Source: Naematelia aurantialba
Lineage: Eukaryota; Basidiomycota; Tremellomycetes; Tremellales; Naemateliaceae
Assembly (NCBI GenBank): GCA_021527695.1
Contig: JAKFAO010000003.1
Span: 1,178,001-1,242,000 of the forward strand
DNA: 64,000 nt
Direction of reading: 5' to 3'
Below are positions 33,250-45,253 of this stretch, one piece after another. Every line of letters begins with the position of its first letter. The first letter of the stretch is position 1. The notes below the pieces were generated by a model. The model was given only the letters and a program-made list of their open reading frames with translations. It made no database searches and had not been told where the DNA came from. A program made the position numbers and the translations under genes.

Positions 33250-34792
33250 ATGTCGCTCCCGCCAGAATCTCAGCTCCATCTCCACCATCAACATCATCAA
33301 CAACAACAACAACACCAACACCAACACCAACACTACGAGCACCAACATCAACACCAATCACATTATCGACAACACCAACACCAACATCAACAACATCAAC
33401 CATCACACTATCGACACCCACACCATCGACAGTCGAGTGCAGGGCCCGAGGGGCTGCCGGGTTTGCCGTTCCCTGACACTGCTGGGCCATTCCCGTCGGG
33501 ACAAATAGGAGAGTCTGGGCAGCGGGACCAGCGAGTCCGCTCAGTCCAGCCGGACCAGTCAGTCCACCCAGACCACCCAGACCACCTAGTCCACCCAGAC
33601 CACCCAGACCACTCTGGACAGCTAGTCTCATCAGTCCAGCCAAGTCACTCTGGACAGGTAGCCCAATCAGTCCAGCCAGGCCACTCTGGACAGCTAGTCC
33701 AATCTGGACAATCTGGACAGGCGGAGCTATCGGGACACACGGAACAATCAGCACCCCAACGACCCATTGGACCGGACGCACCCGACGGCCCCAACGGGCA
33801 GCGCGCCCAAACCGACCAAACCCACCACACTGCCAACACTGTAAACGAGCCGGTCGACCCCGTCTCCAAGCCAAAGAAGAAGAAACGCAGGCCCGGGTGG
33901 AAAGGCTGGGTCGAGGTGATCGAAGACGAAGAGGGCAACGTTCTGGAAGTCCGAGAACGCGGCGAATCGCCTGTCAAGCAGCTCGAGCCGGCGACCGCGA
34001 ATACTGATAATGCGTCGGCTACCGGACACACCGCGACCACCGCGACCACGGGGGGCAGCGGTTCTCGTCCTTCGACGGGGACGACGTCGTCTGGCACGCC
34101 ACCGCTGGCGTCTCATGGTGCGTTGTCGTTGTTGTTTTGTTGTCGTGTCGATCTCAGCTCCTTGTTTCCCCCTATCGTATTTTCATCGCTCGGCCTGTGC
34201 GTGTGACGTATTCCTGCCTTGGAGGCGGGATGAAGAGAGATGAGAGAGAATAAACGAAAGGAGATGAGAAGAGAGAGAAGAGAAGAGAAGAGATGAGAGG
34301 GGTGAGGTGAGAGAGATGAGAAGAGAAGAAAAGAAGAGAGAAGAGAAGAGAAGAGGAGAAGAAGAGAAGAAGAGAAGCAGAAGAGACGGACCGCTGATAT
34401 ATCCTGGTTTCAGATTCGGCTGCAGCAACCACAGCCAGAACCACAGCAAGAACCAGAACTTCGACCCCACAGCCCTCGCATCACGTCACGATCACGACGA
34501 ACAGGTTGACGCCGGCAAGAGCTAACAAGAGCGCCAGTCCGAGACTGCCATTGCAGGTCCTTCCTGGTGAGTCTTGCGTCCGTCCTTGTTGTCTCTTCTC
34601 CGCAATTACCTCGACCACCTCGCATGGACCTTGATCCCTGTGCCCACTCCCACTCCTCCATCCTTGTTCCTCTGCACGCTTTCGTCCTCTGCACGCGGCG
34701 TGCACAACCAGGCCTCCTTTCAGCAAGGCATGGTGCCAGTCGAGCGTGACCGAGCGTGGGAAGGACCCGCTTTCGTGCCGATTCCTTTATAG
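33250..34792 (+). CDS. His/Gln-rich protein with internal repeats, unknown family
   Basis: Exons are 33250-34117, 34414-34566 and 34740-34792 (357 residues). Residues ~10-60 are almost pure H/Q/Y. Residues ~95-165 are repeats of the type SVQPxHSGQLVQS and HPDHPDHLVHP. A basic then acidic block follows (KPKKKKRRPGWKGWVEVIED, EEGNVLEVRERGESP) and looks like the only ordered part. The end is Thr/Arg-rich and closes with VERDRAWEGPAFVPIPL. The KKKKRR cluster could be a nuclear localisation signal. I recognise no family. The first intron (34118-34413) is strongly purine-rich on the sense strand. Confidence 0.65.
34228..34390 (+). repeat. GA-rich (AGAAG/AGAGA) low-complexity tract in intron
   Basis: About 160 bp of nearly pure purine (AGAAGAGAAGAGAGAAG-like) on the sense strand of the intron at 34118-34413, ending about 20 nt before the branch and acceptor region. 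Confidence 0.9.
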
Positions 34793-35022
34793 TCTGCTTT
34801 GGCTGCTTTCGTATTCGCCATTCAGAGTAGAACGTGGCTGACGGTTATATACTTTCCTACATCCTCCCTTCACCTGTGCTCGCATTCCATCATCCCTCGG
34901 TACTTTTCTCTTGCACACGACCACTCACTCACGCACCATCCCTTGTGCTCGGCCGTTCACTTGCACACCATCCTGTCTTTTTTGTAACCACTCCCAATCT
35001 GCACGTCTTGACTCGCGTGTGA

Positions 35023-36929
35023 ATGCCTCCGCGTCTCTTGCGTTCCTCGGGCCTTGCTATTGTACTACCAACTGCTTCACCATGCGCTCCGTCACCCTCT
35101 TCATCACGTCCGACGCCGACGCCGACTCCTCCCCGACCCTCGCCGTCATTCCGCTCCTGTACTCGCTCATCCGTCGCCTCTTCCTCGATCGAACGTCAAG
35201 CAGAAGAGAAACAACTCAACTCCAAGTCCCATCCGCGAGCTTCGTCCAAGGCTCCGAGCGACGCGCCTCTGTCCAAGCGGCGAAAACGCAATTCGCCGGC
35301 TGGTTCGGCCCCCCCACCACCATCTACCGATGCTCCCAACTCTATCACGACACAACCCGCTTCTCTCACGCCTTCTGCACCAACCAGTGCTCCCCTACTT
35401 TCACGCTCCAACTCGAACGGCGCGGTAGCCCCACGACCAAGAGGTCGGCCACCGCGAAATTCCCTGCCAGCCTCGTCCGCGCAAGCGCCGACCCGAGCTC
35501 AAGCAGCCGCTGCTCGAGAGGTACAAGTGCTCGCGGCTGCGGCATCTTCACGTGACGGGCGGACCAGCTCGAGAGCATCGCCAAGCCACGTGGTCCAGGA
35601 TGACACGCCGTTACCTGTTCCCCGAGCAGGCATGGGTGAAGGAGGGTATCCGGTCCCCAAGGAGAGCGATATTCGGTCAGAGGCTAGATTCCTCATTGAG
35701 GCTGCTGCAAAGTACGCCGAGGAGAGGCGGGCCAAGGGTCTCCCAGCGTTGGTACAGGATAAGGAGTCGGAAGATGGCGACTGGCAGCAGCTCACTCCTC
35801 CCCTGACAGCCGAGACGCCGAAAACACAACGCGTCCCAACTGCAAACGCCAACGCCAATGGCACTGGCACTGGCACTGGCACTGGCACTGGCAATGGCAA
35901 TGGTACTATCAATGGCAATGTCAACAGCAACTCTCAACAACTGCCTACACCGGTCACCGCGCCTGGCCCAAGTGCCAGCGCCAGTGGCGCTGTCGGCCCA
36001 TCGTCACTGCGCTCGACAAACGGCCACATGGCAGTACTAGAACCAGACCCGTTTACCGCGACGACGGTGTCTGAGCGCATTGGATCCAGAACCCCGGTCC
36101 AGGCGAAGGGCGAGTCAGACTTTGAAGCGCAGTTCGACGCTTCCCAGCGAGCATATAGTGCTAGAGACATGCAGGCACAGGCCAAGGCCGCCCATACGAT
36201 CATGTACGACGAGTACCGCCAGCCCCGATGGCACGAAGGCCAGAGGCTGCAGGTACAGTTGGCGCCGACGAGTGTGGCTAGGGCGCGGCCAAGGGATCGA
36301 CTGGATAGGCAGTATCAGGATGGGCTGGAGGGGTTGACGCCGGAGCTGGAGAGGGATGCAGAGGGGTTTGTGATGAATGTCCGCGTGAGTGAATGTCGGC
36401 TGCTTCCTCTGTCTCTTTCGGACTGCTCTGCTTTCTTTCACCTCACTGCTGCTTGTTTCTTTCAGAATGCTGGATTTTCTTCCAGACGCTTTTTCTTTCG
36501 GAAGATTATCTACCCATTCTCCCTCGATTGTCCAAATCTCCAAGCAAACTACTTTCCTTGCTTGGATTGCTGTGTGCGTTTGTACCAAGCTGTTCTATTG
36601 TCTTCATCTCTCAAAGCCAAATAATTTCTTCGTTTAGAGCCCTATAGCTGCGTTTGGAACCAAGGGGTTCCATTCTCTTCGCAAATATTCTCCCTGCTCG
36701 GAGCTGTACAGAGCTCCTACTCAGCTGTTCCGTCCCCTCAGGAGCCGCTGCACAACTTTTCGGAACTGTGCGCTAACATCGTGCGTAGGACAATATCAAG
36801 TCGATCGTAGCGTACCACTTCCGCCAGCCTAGTACGCGGCGAGACGCATGGCTCGAGGCGGTCGGCCGGGGGCTTGTCGACTTTGGATGGCAGCTCACAG
36901 ACAGTGGCGATGCCGCCATTGAGCGATAA
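35023..36929 (+). CDS. AT-hook-like disordered protein, unknown family
   Basis: Two exons (35023-36384, 36789-36929) give 500 residues. The N-terminal half is Pro/Ser/Thr-rich. It carries a basic cluster (PLSKRRKRN) and an AT-hook-like core, PRPRGRPPRNS, at about residues 136-146; both suggest a nuclear, DNA-associated protein. An alpha-helical segment follows (KESDIRSEARFLIEAAAKYA), then a GTGTGTGN repeat. The C-terminal ~130 residues look folded: SERIGSRTPVQAKGESDFEA, a helix with MQAQAKAAHTIMYDEYRQPR, and across the intron VRDNIKSIVAYHFRQPSTRR, ending LVDFGWQL. The intron is 404 nt, long for this locus. I do not recognise the domain. Confidence 0.75.
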
Positions 36930-37647
36930 GGCATCAAGCGATGAGGCTACCAGTGACGGTGGGAGTTTTGCGACTCACAGTGCTATCCATCCCGTCGCTG
37001 TGCATTTCGATAGCTATGTTGTGGACAGCTCGTAGACACGGTCGGAAATCATGTGGAGCGTTGGACCGCGTTGGTCGAGCGCCTCGGAGGGTGAGGAAGC
37101 GTATTGTGGCACGAGATAGTTGAGGTTGTCTTGTGAGGAATGCCGACGAAGCAAGAAGCGAAAGCAATGCACGATGACTGTGATGCTCTGCTACCCCCAG
37201 TCCAGCAAGAGTGGACACCGTGACACAATTGACGAAGCACCCAGGAGCTTTGGAGTTCCCGACTCTGCAGCACAGTGTGCCACAAGACGTGTTTGGGATA
37301 AATTCTCTAAACTCGCGCCATAAATAATCAAAATCCAAGCCCTCCTTGTGGACTTTTTGAAGCTTGCCAGCTGGGGTTTATTGTGGTCTCTCTCCAACAA
37401 CGGGGGTCTCGTAGCTGACCTCTTTACCTGTGTGCTTGTAAGGGTGGCTCGAGGCAGCGTGTCGTTGAAGACAAAAAGGCGGTCACGCAGCTTTTGCCTG
37501 GCCCCCCAGGCCTAAAGCGCGTTCGCTGCTCGGGTTGTCACTTCCATCTCCCTTTACCTCGAGTCCGCCTTCCTTCCTCGGTTCTTCCCTTCCCGTCGAC
37601 ATCAATCTCGCCATCTCACCTACCTCAGACGGGCCTCCACGCCCACG
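36930..37647. other. Intergenic region upstream of the nucleoporin gene
   Basis: 718 bp between tandem genes. The last ~150 bp before the ATG are CT-rich, consistent with a promoter/leader. No further gene seen. Confidence 0.5.
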
Positions 37648-40600
37648 ATGTCTGGGTACGAGTACGAGGCGGACAAGACCAGCTTGTCTCCCTTTTCTGG
37701 CGGGGCGTTGCGCGGTTCCAATCACCCCCGCCTTCATAGTGTCGCCAAACCGTATGCGCGACCAACGTCGATGCTGTCCAACGGCTCTGGCTATGGCGCT
37801 GGTGGGAGCCCTACCAAGTCGTCGGCAGCGACGGCGACGTCTTTGTCAGCAAAGTCCATGACACGCCTGCCGCGCTCGGGGTCCGAGGGGTCGCTGTTTT
37901 CAGGACTGAAGAGCATGCTCGCCAAGCCGCTGGCGTGGCTCGCGACTCCCAAGCGCGATGCGCCGCACGATGTCGATGCCGAGGATCCCGAGTCGCCGAC
38001 CGCTCGCAGAGAAGGCAAGCGGCCACGCGTAGGGCTGTACGATCCTGCGCCAACGCCGGATTTCCAGCCTCATCCACACGCCCGCGGAGAGACGCTCGAG
38101 ATCCAGGGTCGCGCCGTGTCAGGCTTCATGCTGCCCCCTCTACCACCCAACATCTCCCTCTCTGCGCGCCCCCATCATCCCGCTTCCACCGCTGCCAACG
38201 CATCCGCATCCGCCTCCGCCTCGAGCAACGTCGGACGCACGACCAATTTTTCCCGGCCGCTCCAGCCATCCCTGTCGGGCTCGCGCTCCATGCCGTACCT
38301 TGATCCGCCGAGCACCAACTTAGCCTCGCCGGCACGGCGCCCCGGTGCCCTCACCCGCTCGCGCAGGATGGAACTCGTCGCATTTGGGAACGAGCACGAC
38401 GATCCCGGCGCTGGTACTATTACCCGCAGCTCCAAGGGGAAGGAGGCTGAGCAGCAGCAGCAGCAGGCGGATAACTGGAGCCCCTGGAAGGATCGATACA
38501 ATGCCAATAGGCGCTCTGGCACCCCTCAACGAATGGGGACACCCCAGTCGGCTACGCGTCAGGCAAGTCACCCATATCCATATCCATAGCGAGCATCAGT
38601 GGAAACTGACCCGAGCAGCAATATACTCTTCCATCCATTTCACCGTTCAAAGCCCCCGCCTCGCCCTCTCATGGGCGACGCATCAGCACTTCAGGCTCTC
38701 TTGGCGGTCTGTCCCGCTCTAATACCATTGCCAATATCCAGCGTGCTGGCAGCGTGGCCTCGGACGTTAGCATGGGTCGGGAATCACATCGTTCTCTCAG
38801 GCGGACCGGCAGCATGATGCTGAATGGCGATGATGATGCGAGGTCGGATCGGATGAGTGTCGATGGAGAGACGCAGCGCCCGAAAGAAGGGGCCCCAGTA
38901 CTCGTGAGTCGAGGTCCCACATCTTCCACTGACTTATCGCAACGGCGCAATTGGGTATTGACTTGTTGGGCAGGACTGGTTCATGCGCGACCGATGGAAC
39001 GGGCAACGAGACAGCTCTCCCGCGTCCAGAGCGGCTTCGGCACGTCTCGGCTCTGTTGCCCCACCTACCAATGCTCCGCCCATTCGACGTGGTCAGATGG
39101 TATGGCATGCGGATCAGGGCTTTGTTCGAGAAAGCGATCTGCGAGCTGGTATGTTCGACTCGCACCATCTCCCTTCCCTCTTGTCTTCCCTCTCGTTGAT
39201 CCTTGGAGGAACGGCGGTCCTGACAGCTATGTAGCCGAAACACCTGCCCCTGTTCATGCGAACGACGCTGAACGGATCCTCTTTGCCCTCGAGTCGATTC
39301 GCAAGACGCCATTGAGTGACGCACGACGATCTGGCTCATCGTTCGGCTCGATACCGTCCGAGCTGATCGGATCATCATCTCGTACGCTCCGAAAGGCTAT
39401 CAACGTCCCCCTCGCCACTACACAAGCGGGCGATTCCGCCAGGGCACGCAGGGATAAAGACCGAGGCGAGGATCTGTCCGTCATGATCAGCCCGTACGGT
39501 AGGAGGAGGCAAGTGGACAAGGCGATCAGAGATGCACGATCGTCAGAGCCAGCTGGCTCCGGTACGTGAAGTGCACCATCCAACAAGCATGCACTGATCA
39601 AGTAGAATATGCTCCCTCGCGCAGTGCAAGTCAAGAGCCACGAAGCGATCGTTCCAGCCGTGCTGTTACGGATCACGATATGGAAATTTCGGAACGGGAA
39701 ACTACGCCACCACCCCAACCCACCCCAAGACGATCCTCACGACTGAAACGAGCAGACCAGCACGAAGAACAAGAAACACCCAAGGCCAAGAAGAGCACTA
39801 AGAAAGCCCCGACTACCGGGCGCAAAAAGATTGCCGACGCTGCGGTGGAGTCTACTACCCCAAAGCAGACGCCTCGTCGGACCCGTCGCGCGACTGCTGA
39901 GAAGGAAAAGGAGCCGTCTCCGGAACGTCCTGCAGTACCGTCTGTTCCAACCATCACAGAGACTGCGCCTTCGCCCGGAGACTCTGGAAGCCGGTCGTCA
40001 TCCACCTACCAGGTCCGGGACCAGGGCGAGGCGGGGCGGGGCGGCTCAAGCCTCCGAGCAAAGTCTGACCTCACCAAGCGACAGCATGTTGGCGCTGCCT
40101 CGCTATCCCGCTCGACAACGCCGGGCACAGGCCGATACTCTGCCCGAGAAGAGGATCTGCCGGAAATGGACGAGCTGGAGCAGACGAAAATATCTCTGCC
40201 GTCCTTTTCTGGCATCAACTTTGGCTCCATCGGCAGCCTCTCTGGCTCTACCACGCCCAAACAGCCTCCAGCAGACACTGTCAAGAACGATTCCTTGTCC
40301 GCGTCAGCTCCTCCCGCTTCATCGACATCGCCGACCAAGCAGCCGTCTCTTGGCTTGCCTTCGACCTCGCGAGCCACAGGCGGACCTCTATCCCGTTTCA
40401 ACACGCACAAAGCCCCGGTTCTTCGCTCGTCCTCCCCTCTGGCCTCAGGTTCGATCACTGCAGCAGCCGATTCCCCTCCCCGAGACTCTCCGTCCGAGTC
40501 TACGCCTCAGCCGACCGCCACGGGGTTTATCCCTCTCAGTTCCAATGGTGTCTCTAGTGTCTCTACAACACCTGCGAAAGAGCCTCCAGCTTCGCTGTTT

Positions 40601-42391
40601 ACTGGCTTGGCGCCGAAGACTGCAGAGAAGCCAGCGGATGGGCCAGCGAAGACTCTGGGATTTGGGTTCGGCAAGCCGTCCGCTCCTCCGTCGCAAACTC
40701 CAAAAACCTCAGAGAGCGGTATTCCCAACTTCTTTGGAGGCTCGACGAGCAACTCTGGAACCACGACACCGGTTGCCCCGGCACCCTTCCAGTTCGGGAA
40801 TCCTTCAGAGAAGCCTGCTGCTACCCCCGCTTTCTCCTTTGGGCAAACGCCGGCTGAGACTGCGCCGGCGCCGGCGCCTCCCACAAGCTCCACCCCTTCC
40901 TTTTCTTTCGGACAGCCCTCTGCTCAAGCCCCTGGACCTGAGAAGCCTGCCGAGGCCGCGACTTCCACTGATACCTCCGCCAAACCAGCGCTATCCCTGC
41001 TATTTGGGTCCTCTGTGCCCGAGGCCAATGCAGCTCAAATGTCACCGTTCTCATTTGGCTCTGCGACTCATTCGACCCCTCCTGAAAAACCCGCTGGGAC
41101 GGCTCCATTCTCATTCAGTGCTCCTAGTGCGTCTGCGCCTCCGACAGCGCAGAAGCCTGCGACCCCTTTCTCGTTTGGTGGTCCGGCGACAAAAGCCCCT
41201 GAAAAGCCAGCATCGACTCCTTTCGCTTTTGGCACTGCGGCGCCAAAGCCTGCAGAAGCGGCGGGGAAGTCAGCCGAGGAGCCCAAGTCCACTGCGGCCC
41301 CGGTGTTTGGTGGTTTCTCCAAGTCCAATGGTGATAGCGCGACGACCACCTCGAAGCCTGCTTTCAGCTTCGGTAGTGCGGCTGCACATGCGCCAACCAA
41401 ACCTGCAGAGGCTCCTGCTTTCGGCTTTGGCAATGCGTCTACACCGTCTGCGACTAATTCCGGAGCGACACCTGCGTTCAATTTCGGCTCGGCGGCTGCG
41501 ACATCTGCCGCGAAGGCTTCAGAGGAAGCACCAAAGAGCTCGTTCAGCTTTGGAGCGCCTAGTGCGAATGTCAACGGTACCCCTGGCGCCGCGACACCGG
41601 CTTTCAGCTTTGGCAAGCCAGCTGCGGACTCGCCCAAACCGGCCGTGGCGGGGCCGACTTTTGGATCGGCTGCCACGCCATCCGCGACACCGGCATCGAC
41701 CCCGTTTGGTAGCAGTACTGGGATGGCCGCCACAGGATTTGGTGCCAAGTCCAACGGGTTTGGCGGTGCCTCTCAAGCGAACGGTGTCTCTACCGGCGGA
41801 TTCGGGACTTCCAGTGGATTCGGCTCGTCAGCGCCCGCGGCTCAACCTAACGGTGCCGCACCCACGTTTGGTGGAAACACGACGCCAACTACAACCCCTT
41901 CGACCCCTTCGTTCGGATTTGGCGCTCCAGCCAACCCAGCTGGCTCTGCGCAGCCACCTCAGGCGAGCACACCCGGCGGTACCGGCTTCTCGTTTACGTT
42001 TGGGCAAACGAACCCTTCTTCTTCTCCAGGTACATTCTCCTTTGGTGCCCCGAGTCAATCGCAAGCCTCGGCTTCTGCGCAGCCCGCGCCGTCTACAGGC
42101 TTTGGCGGGAGCACCGGCTTCGGGGCGACAAGTGCGTCCATGACCCCGTCCTCATCATTTACGTTTGGGCAACCGCAACCCGCTACAAACGCGGGGGCAT
42201 CGCCATCGTTCGGTTTTGGCGCTCCGGCAACTTCGACCGCTGAACCGCCTAGATTCGGCAGCCCAGGCCCTGCGGCGGGCGCCGCTGCTGGAGGTGGGGG
42301 ATTCAGTCTTGGTCTAGGTGGGGAAGGGCCGCCTGGGAGTCCGGGACGGAGGCAGATCAAGCCCCTGCGCTCGAGGAGGGGTGGCAGGTGA
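37648..42391 (+). CDS. FG-repeat nucleoporin (Nup1/Nup153-like)
   Basis: This is a component of the nuclear pore complex, probably of the nuclear basket, providing docking sites for transport receptors. Exons are 37648-38562, 38619-38903, 38974-39148, 39235-39561 and 39606-42391 (1495 residues). Near residues 85-105 an amphipathic stretch (GLKSMLAKPLAWLATP) resembles the membrane-binding helix of Nup1/Nup60. Basic segments (RRSSRLKRADQHEEQETPKA, KKSTKKAPTTGRKK) follow. From residue ~700 on there are dozens of FG motifs, mostly FSFG, FGFG, FGxP and PAFSFGK-type, in Ser/Ala/Pro/Thr spacers. The C terminus is basic (GRRQIKPLRSRRGGR). The first intron uses GC instead of GT at the donor. Assignment to Nup1 rather than another FG-Nup rests on the helix and basic end and is inferred. 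Confidence 0.9.
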
Positions 42392-43542
42392 TTGGTTCAC
42401 GCATGGCACGGGCATGGCAGACCAGTGCGTTGGGGGCGGATGCGCGGCAGACAGGGTTGCCAGGACGAGTGCGCGTGGAAAATTGCGAGTTGCGTGTTAA
42501 GGATATCACGGGTAGGAGACGGGCTGTGGACGAGGTGCGACGACTGTGATAGTGCCAGTGACAGCGGTGGTAGGACGTGGTAGTGACGTGATAGGGACGG
42601 TGGAGAAAATCGGCGAAAGGAATCATTTGCATAGGTACATAGGAATAGGCATATAGTCTCAGGAGTCAAGAGGAGCGTATGACGGCGACGGTAACGAGGA
42701 CGGATGACGCAACGACGAGGGTTAGTGGGCGTGGGCGTGGACGTGGACGCGGCCATGGACAGCTACGAGGATGTGTGCGTACTTGGTCATAGTCACACCG
42801 ATGCATCAACTTGCCATATGCTAGACTAGACGAGGATGGCGGTGCTGGACAGGACAGTTGTGGTACTGGTACTGGTGATGGTGATGGTGACTGGCGATGG
42901 TGGTGGAAGCCGATGGAAGAGCGGGCGAGAATGCACGGGTTGATGAGCTGGGATACAGACGGCAGAAGCAGGCATGGCATACGGGCCGAAGGCCGACGCG
43001 AGGAGACTAGACGAGTGGGAGGACAGAGCAATGCCGATACGAGTAGGGACGAGATGGTGGAAACGGGGACACGACTAGCGCTACAATGTACAGTAAAGTC
43101 GACCGACCTTGCACCCCGGCAGACAGACGCATCCCACCACACCGTGCCAGGATAAGGACCAGAACGAGGACCAGGACCTGGCCATGCCGGCCAAACCAAT
43201 ACCACCAGACCCAGACCCAGACCCAGACCCAGACCCAGACCCAGACCCAGACCCAGAGCCAGGCAGAGGCAACCCCGACCCAGACTAACACCCAGACCCA
43301 GTGCCAGAACCGCGCCACCCCGCGTCTCCTGTCCACTCGTCGTCGCAGTCGCAGCGTATCGCCTACACTTGATGGACCTGAACGCCAGGGCGGTACGGCC
43401 GAGAGCCTGTCCCACTCCGTCCACGCCGAGCGAGACGCCGTTTCCACTCCGCTCAAGGCTGACTACAACGTCGGCGTCGACGTCGACGCCGAAGGGCGAA
43501 CAAGCCGGCGTCTATGCCGCATCGGATCGATGTCGGCTACGA
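42392..43542. other. Convergent intergenic region with CCCAGA repeats
   Basis: 1.15 kb between the nucleoporin stop (+) and the PEX39-like stop (-). It holds 3' flanks, a GGTGATGGTGATGG-type stretch at about 42865-42905 and a (CCCAGA)n microsatellite at about 43205-43260 that recurs in a weaker form at 43285-43300. Frames across it are repeat-driven and not credible genes. Confidence 0.6.
43205..43262. repeat. (CCCAGA)n microsatellite
   Basis: About nine to ten perfect tandem copies of the hexamer CCCAGA. Confidence 0.95.
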
Positions 43543-45253
43543 CTAGCCCGAGTGCGTGCTCCCTCCGCCCGATCCGCCCGAGCCGCCCGAGCCGCCGTAC
43601 CCGAATTCCGGACTGAGCTCCAACTTGATCTCTGGGCTGGTAGCAGGATCGCTACTGGGCGTGCGCAGCGCGGGCGAGGTACTCGACGCAGGGCGGTACG
43701 TCGGCTCTCCCTGGACTTGGGCTTGCGCGTAGGCGTAGGCCAGGGCGTGGTCCTGCGTGCCGAACGCGGACAGATCGTTGGTAAAGTACTCGCCTGCGTT
43801 GAAAGGTGTCTGCTGCTGCTGCTGTTGTTGTTGCACGGCGTGGAGGGAGGGAGAGACGAAGCCCTGGTACGGGAAATTCTGGTACGGGAAATCCTGGTAC
43901 GGGAGATCCTGGGGCAGGGGTTGCTGGTGATGTTGATGCTGTTGATGCTGTTGATGCTGTTGATGCTGTTGATGCTGTTGATGCTGTTGATGCTGTTGAT
44001 GCTGTTGATGCTGTTGTGGATACTGATGATATTGCTGTAATCGTTCTGGTGGAATTTGTTCTTGTTGTTGTATTTGTTGTTGTTGTTGTTGTTGTTGTTG
44101 TTGCTGCTGCTGGTACGGAGGCAAGAATGGCGAGGTCGTGTGTGGAGGAGGCACGGATGTCTCCCATGGTTTAGGAGGGGCTTGGAGAGACGACGTGGAC
44201 GGTTGAGCTTCCTGACAACACGTTAGTACATCGTGTTCGGCGACGCGAGGCGACGCGAAGCAAGTCGCGCACTCACATTAATACCCTCTGGCACGGTACC
44301 CACATCCACCTCGTCCGCCCGGCCTTCGCTGATCAACTGGCACAACATTGCAAAACTCATACTGCTCCCAGCTGCACCCGACGTCTCGGCACCGCCGTTT
44401 CCGCCCGCTTCATCAGGCATCATCATCCGCCGGGACTCGCACATCAGATTGAGCGCTGCGAGCGGGTTGGCCGGGGACGGCGTCGGCAGGTGGCGGTGCG
44501 GCGGCGTCGTGGTCGCTCCTGGGTCTGCTGGAGTTGGAGCGAAGACGGTATGGGCGGCGTGCTGTGCATAGACTTCCCATGGGATCTGGAGTTCGCGAGT
44601 CCTACCGCGAGTCAGTGGGGTCGATAAAGACACACGAGCAGCCGGCTGCAGGTTACCACGGAGTTGCCGTGATGACCAGAACACAAGAAAGTCAAGGAAA
44701 CGTTAATGAACGAAACCCAAGGAGACGGAGGAGAAAATCTAGCATAGGAAGAGCGCGACAGGCGAGAAGAAGCTTTACGCTCGCAGAGGAGCGGAACGGC
44801 GACACGAGCGGATCGGCACCACTGATCACTTACCTGTTAAAATAGTACCACTGAGCGCGGCCCATCATCTCGTCAATCTGCGCCGCCGAGCGTTTCGTCC
44901 CTCTGATAGCATCAATAACGAGCGGCAGTCCCGCCTGGACAGCCGTCAGCAAACCTCCCTCACAACGCCTTGCCGGCCGCGAAAGCTGTAAGAGGGGGAA
45001 ATGACAGCTTGCAGTTTGAGAAGGAAGGAAACGACGTCTTCCGCGCTTCAGGCTTGGGAATGGAGGCAGACGACACATTTTCCAGTGCTTCGAGCTTGAG
45101 AACGGGGGTCAAGGAGGGACGTACCGCGAAATTTGGGTCATCTGAAAATGGATACGACTCAAACTCGTCGAATATTGCTTGGTGCGGGTGTGGCCCTGGC
45201 CCTGCAGCCGGAGGCGAGCGCGAGCCGGACGACCTCGCCGGGTCGAAACTCAT
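43543..45253 (-). CDS. KPWE-motif protein, PEX39-like, with long poly-Q tail
   Basis: Exons are 45253-45125, 44958-44834, 44601-44277 and 44211-43543 (415 residues). N-terminal block: HQAIFDEFESYPFSDDPNFA, then GGLLTAVQAGLPLVIDAIRG and MMGRAQWYYFNRTRELQIPW. After a Pro/Gly-rich linker comes SMSFAMLCQLISEGRADEVD, VGTVPEGIN, then PSTSSLQAPPKPWETS. The layout 'hydrophobic helix - small Gly/Ile segment - PS(x)n - KPWE' is that of the peroxin PEX39 (yeast Yjr012c, human C6ORF226), whose K/R-PWE motif contacts the PTS2 receptor Pex7. That family knowledge is recalled, not searched. The C-terminal ~190 residues are poly-Q and QHQ repeats plus an acidic/Gly end, which the small known PEX39 proteins lack. 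Exon 2's acceptor (GAG) is non-consensus. Confidence 0.6.
43925..44115 (-). repeat. 9-bp (QHQ) and CAA/CAG coding repeats
   Basis: Ten or so tandem copies of a 9-mer (plus strand TGTTGATGC) encode QHQ repeats at 43931-44012. At 44060-44112 TGT/TGC triplets encode a run of about 16 glutamines. Both are inside the PEX39-like reading frame. Confidence 0.92.

Noticed and set aside
39831..42143. 770-codon plus-strand frame overlapping the nucleoporin
   Set aside because: Arg/Leu/Pro-rich shadow of the FG-repeat exon in another frame; the FG frame has conserved FSFG/FGFG motifs and spliced upstream exons.
42666..43456. Overlapping frames with WVWVWVW-type or Q/T repeats
   Set aside because: Translations of the CCCAGA microsatellite in different frames, not genes.
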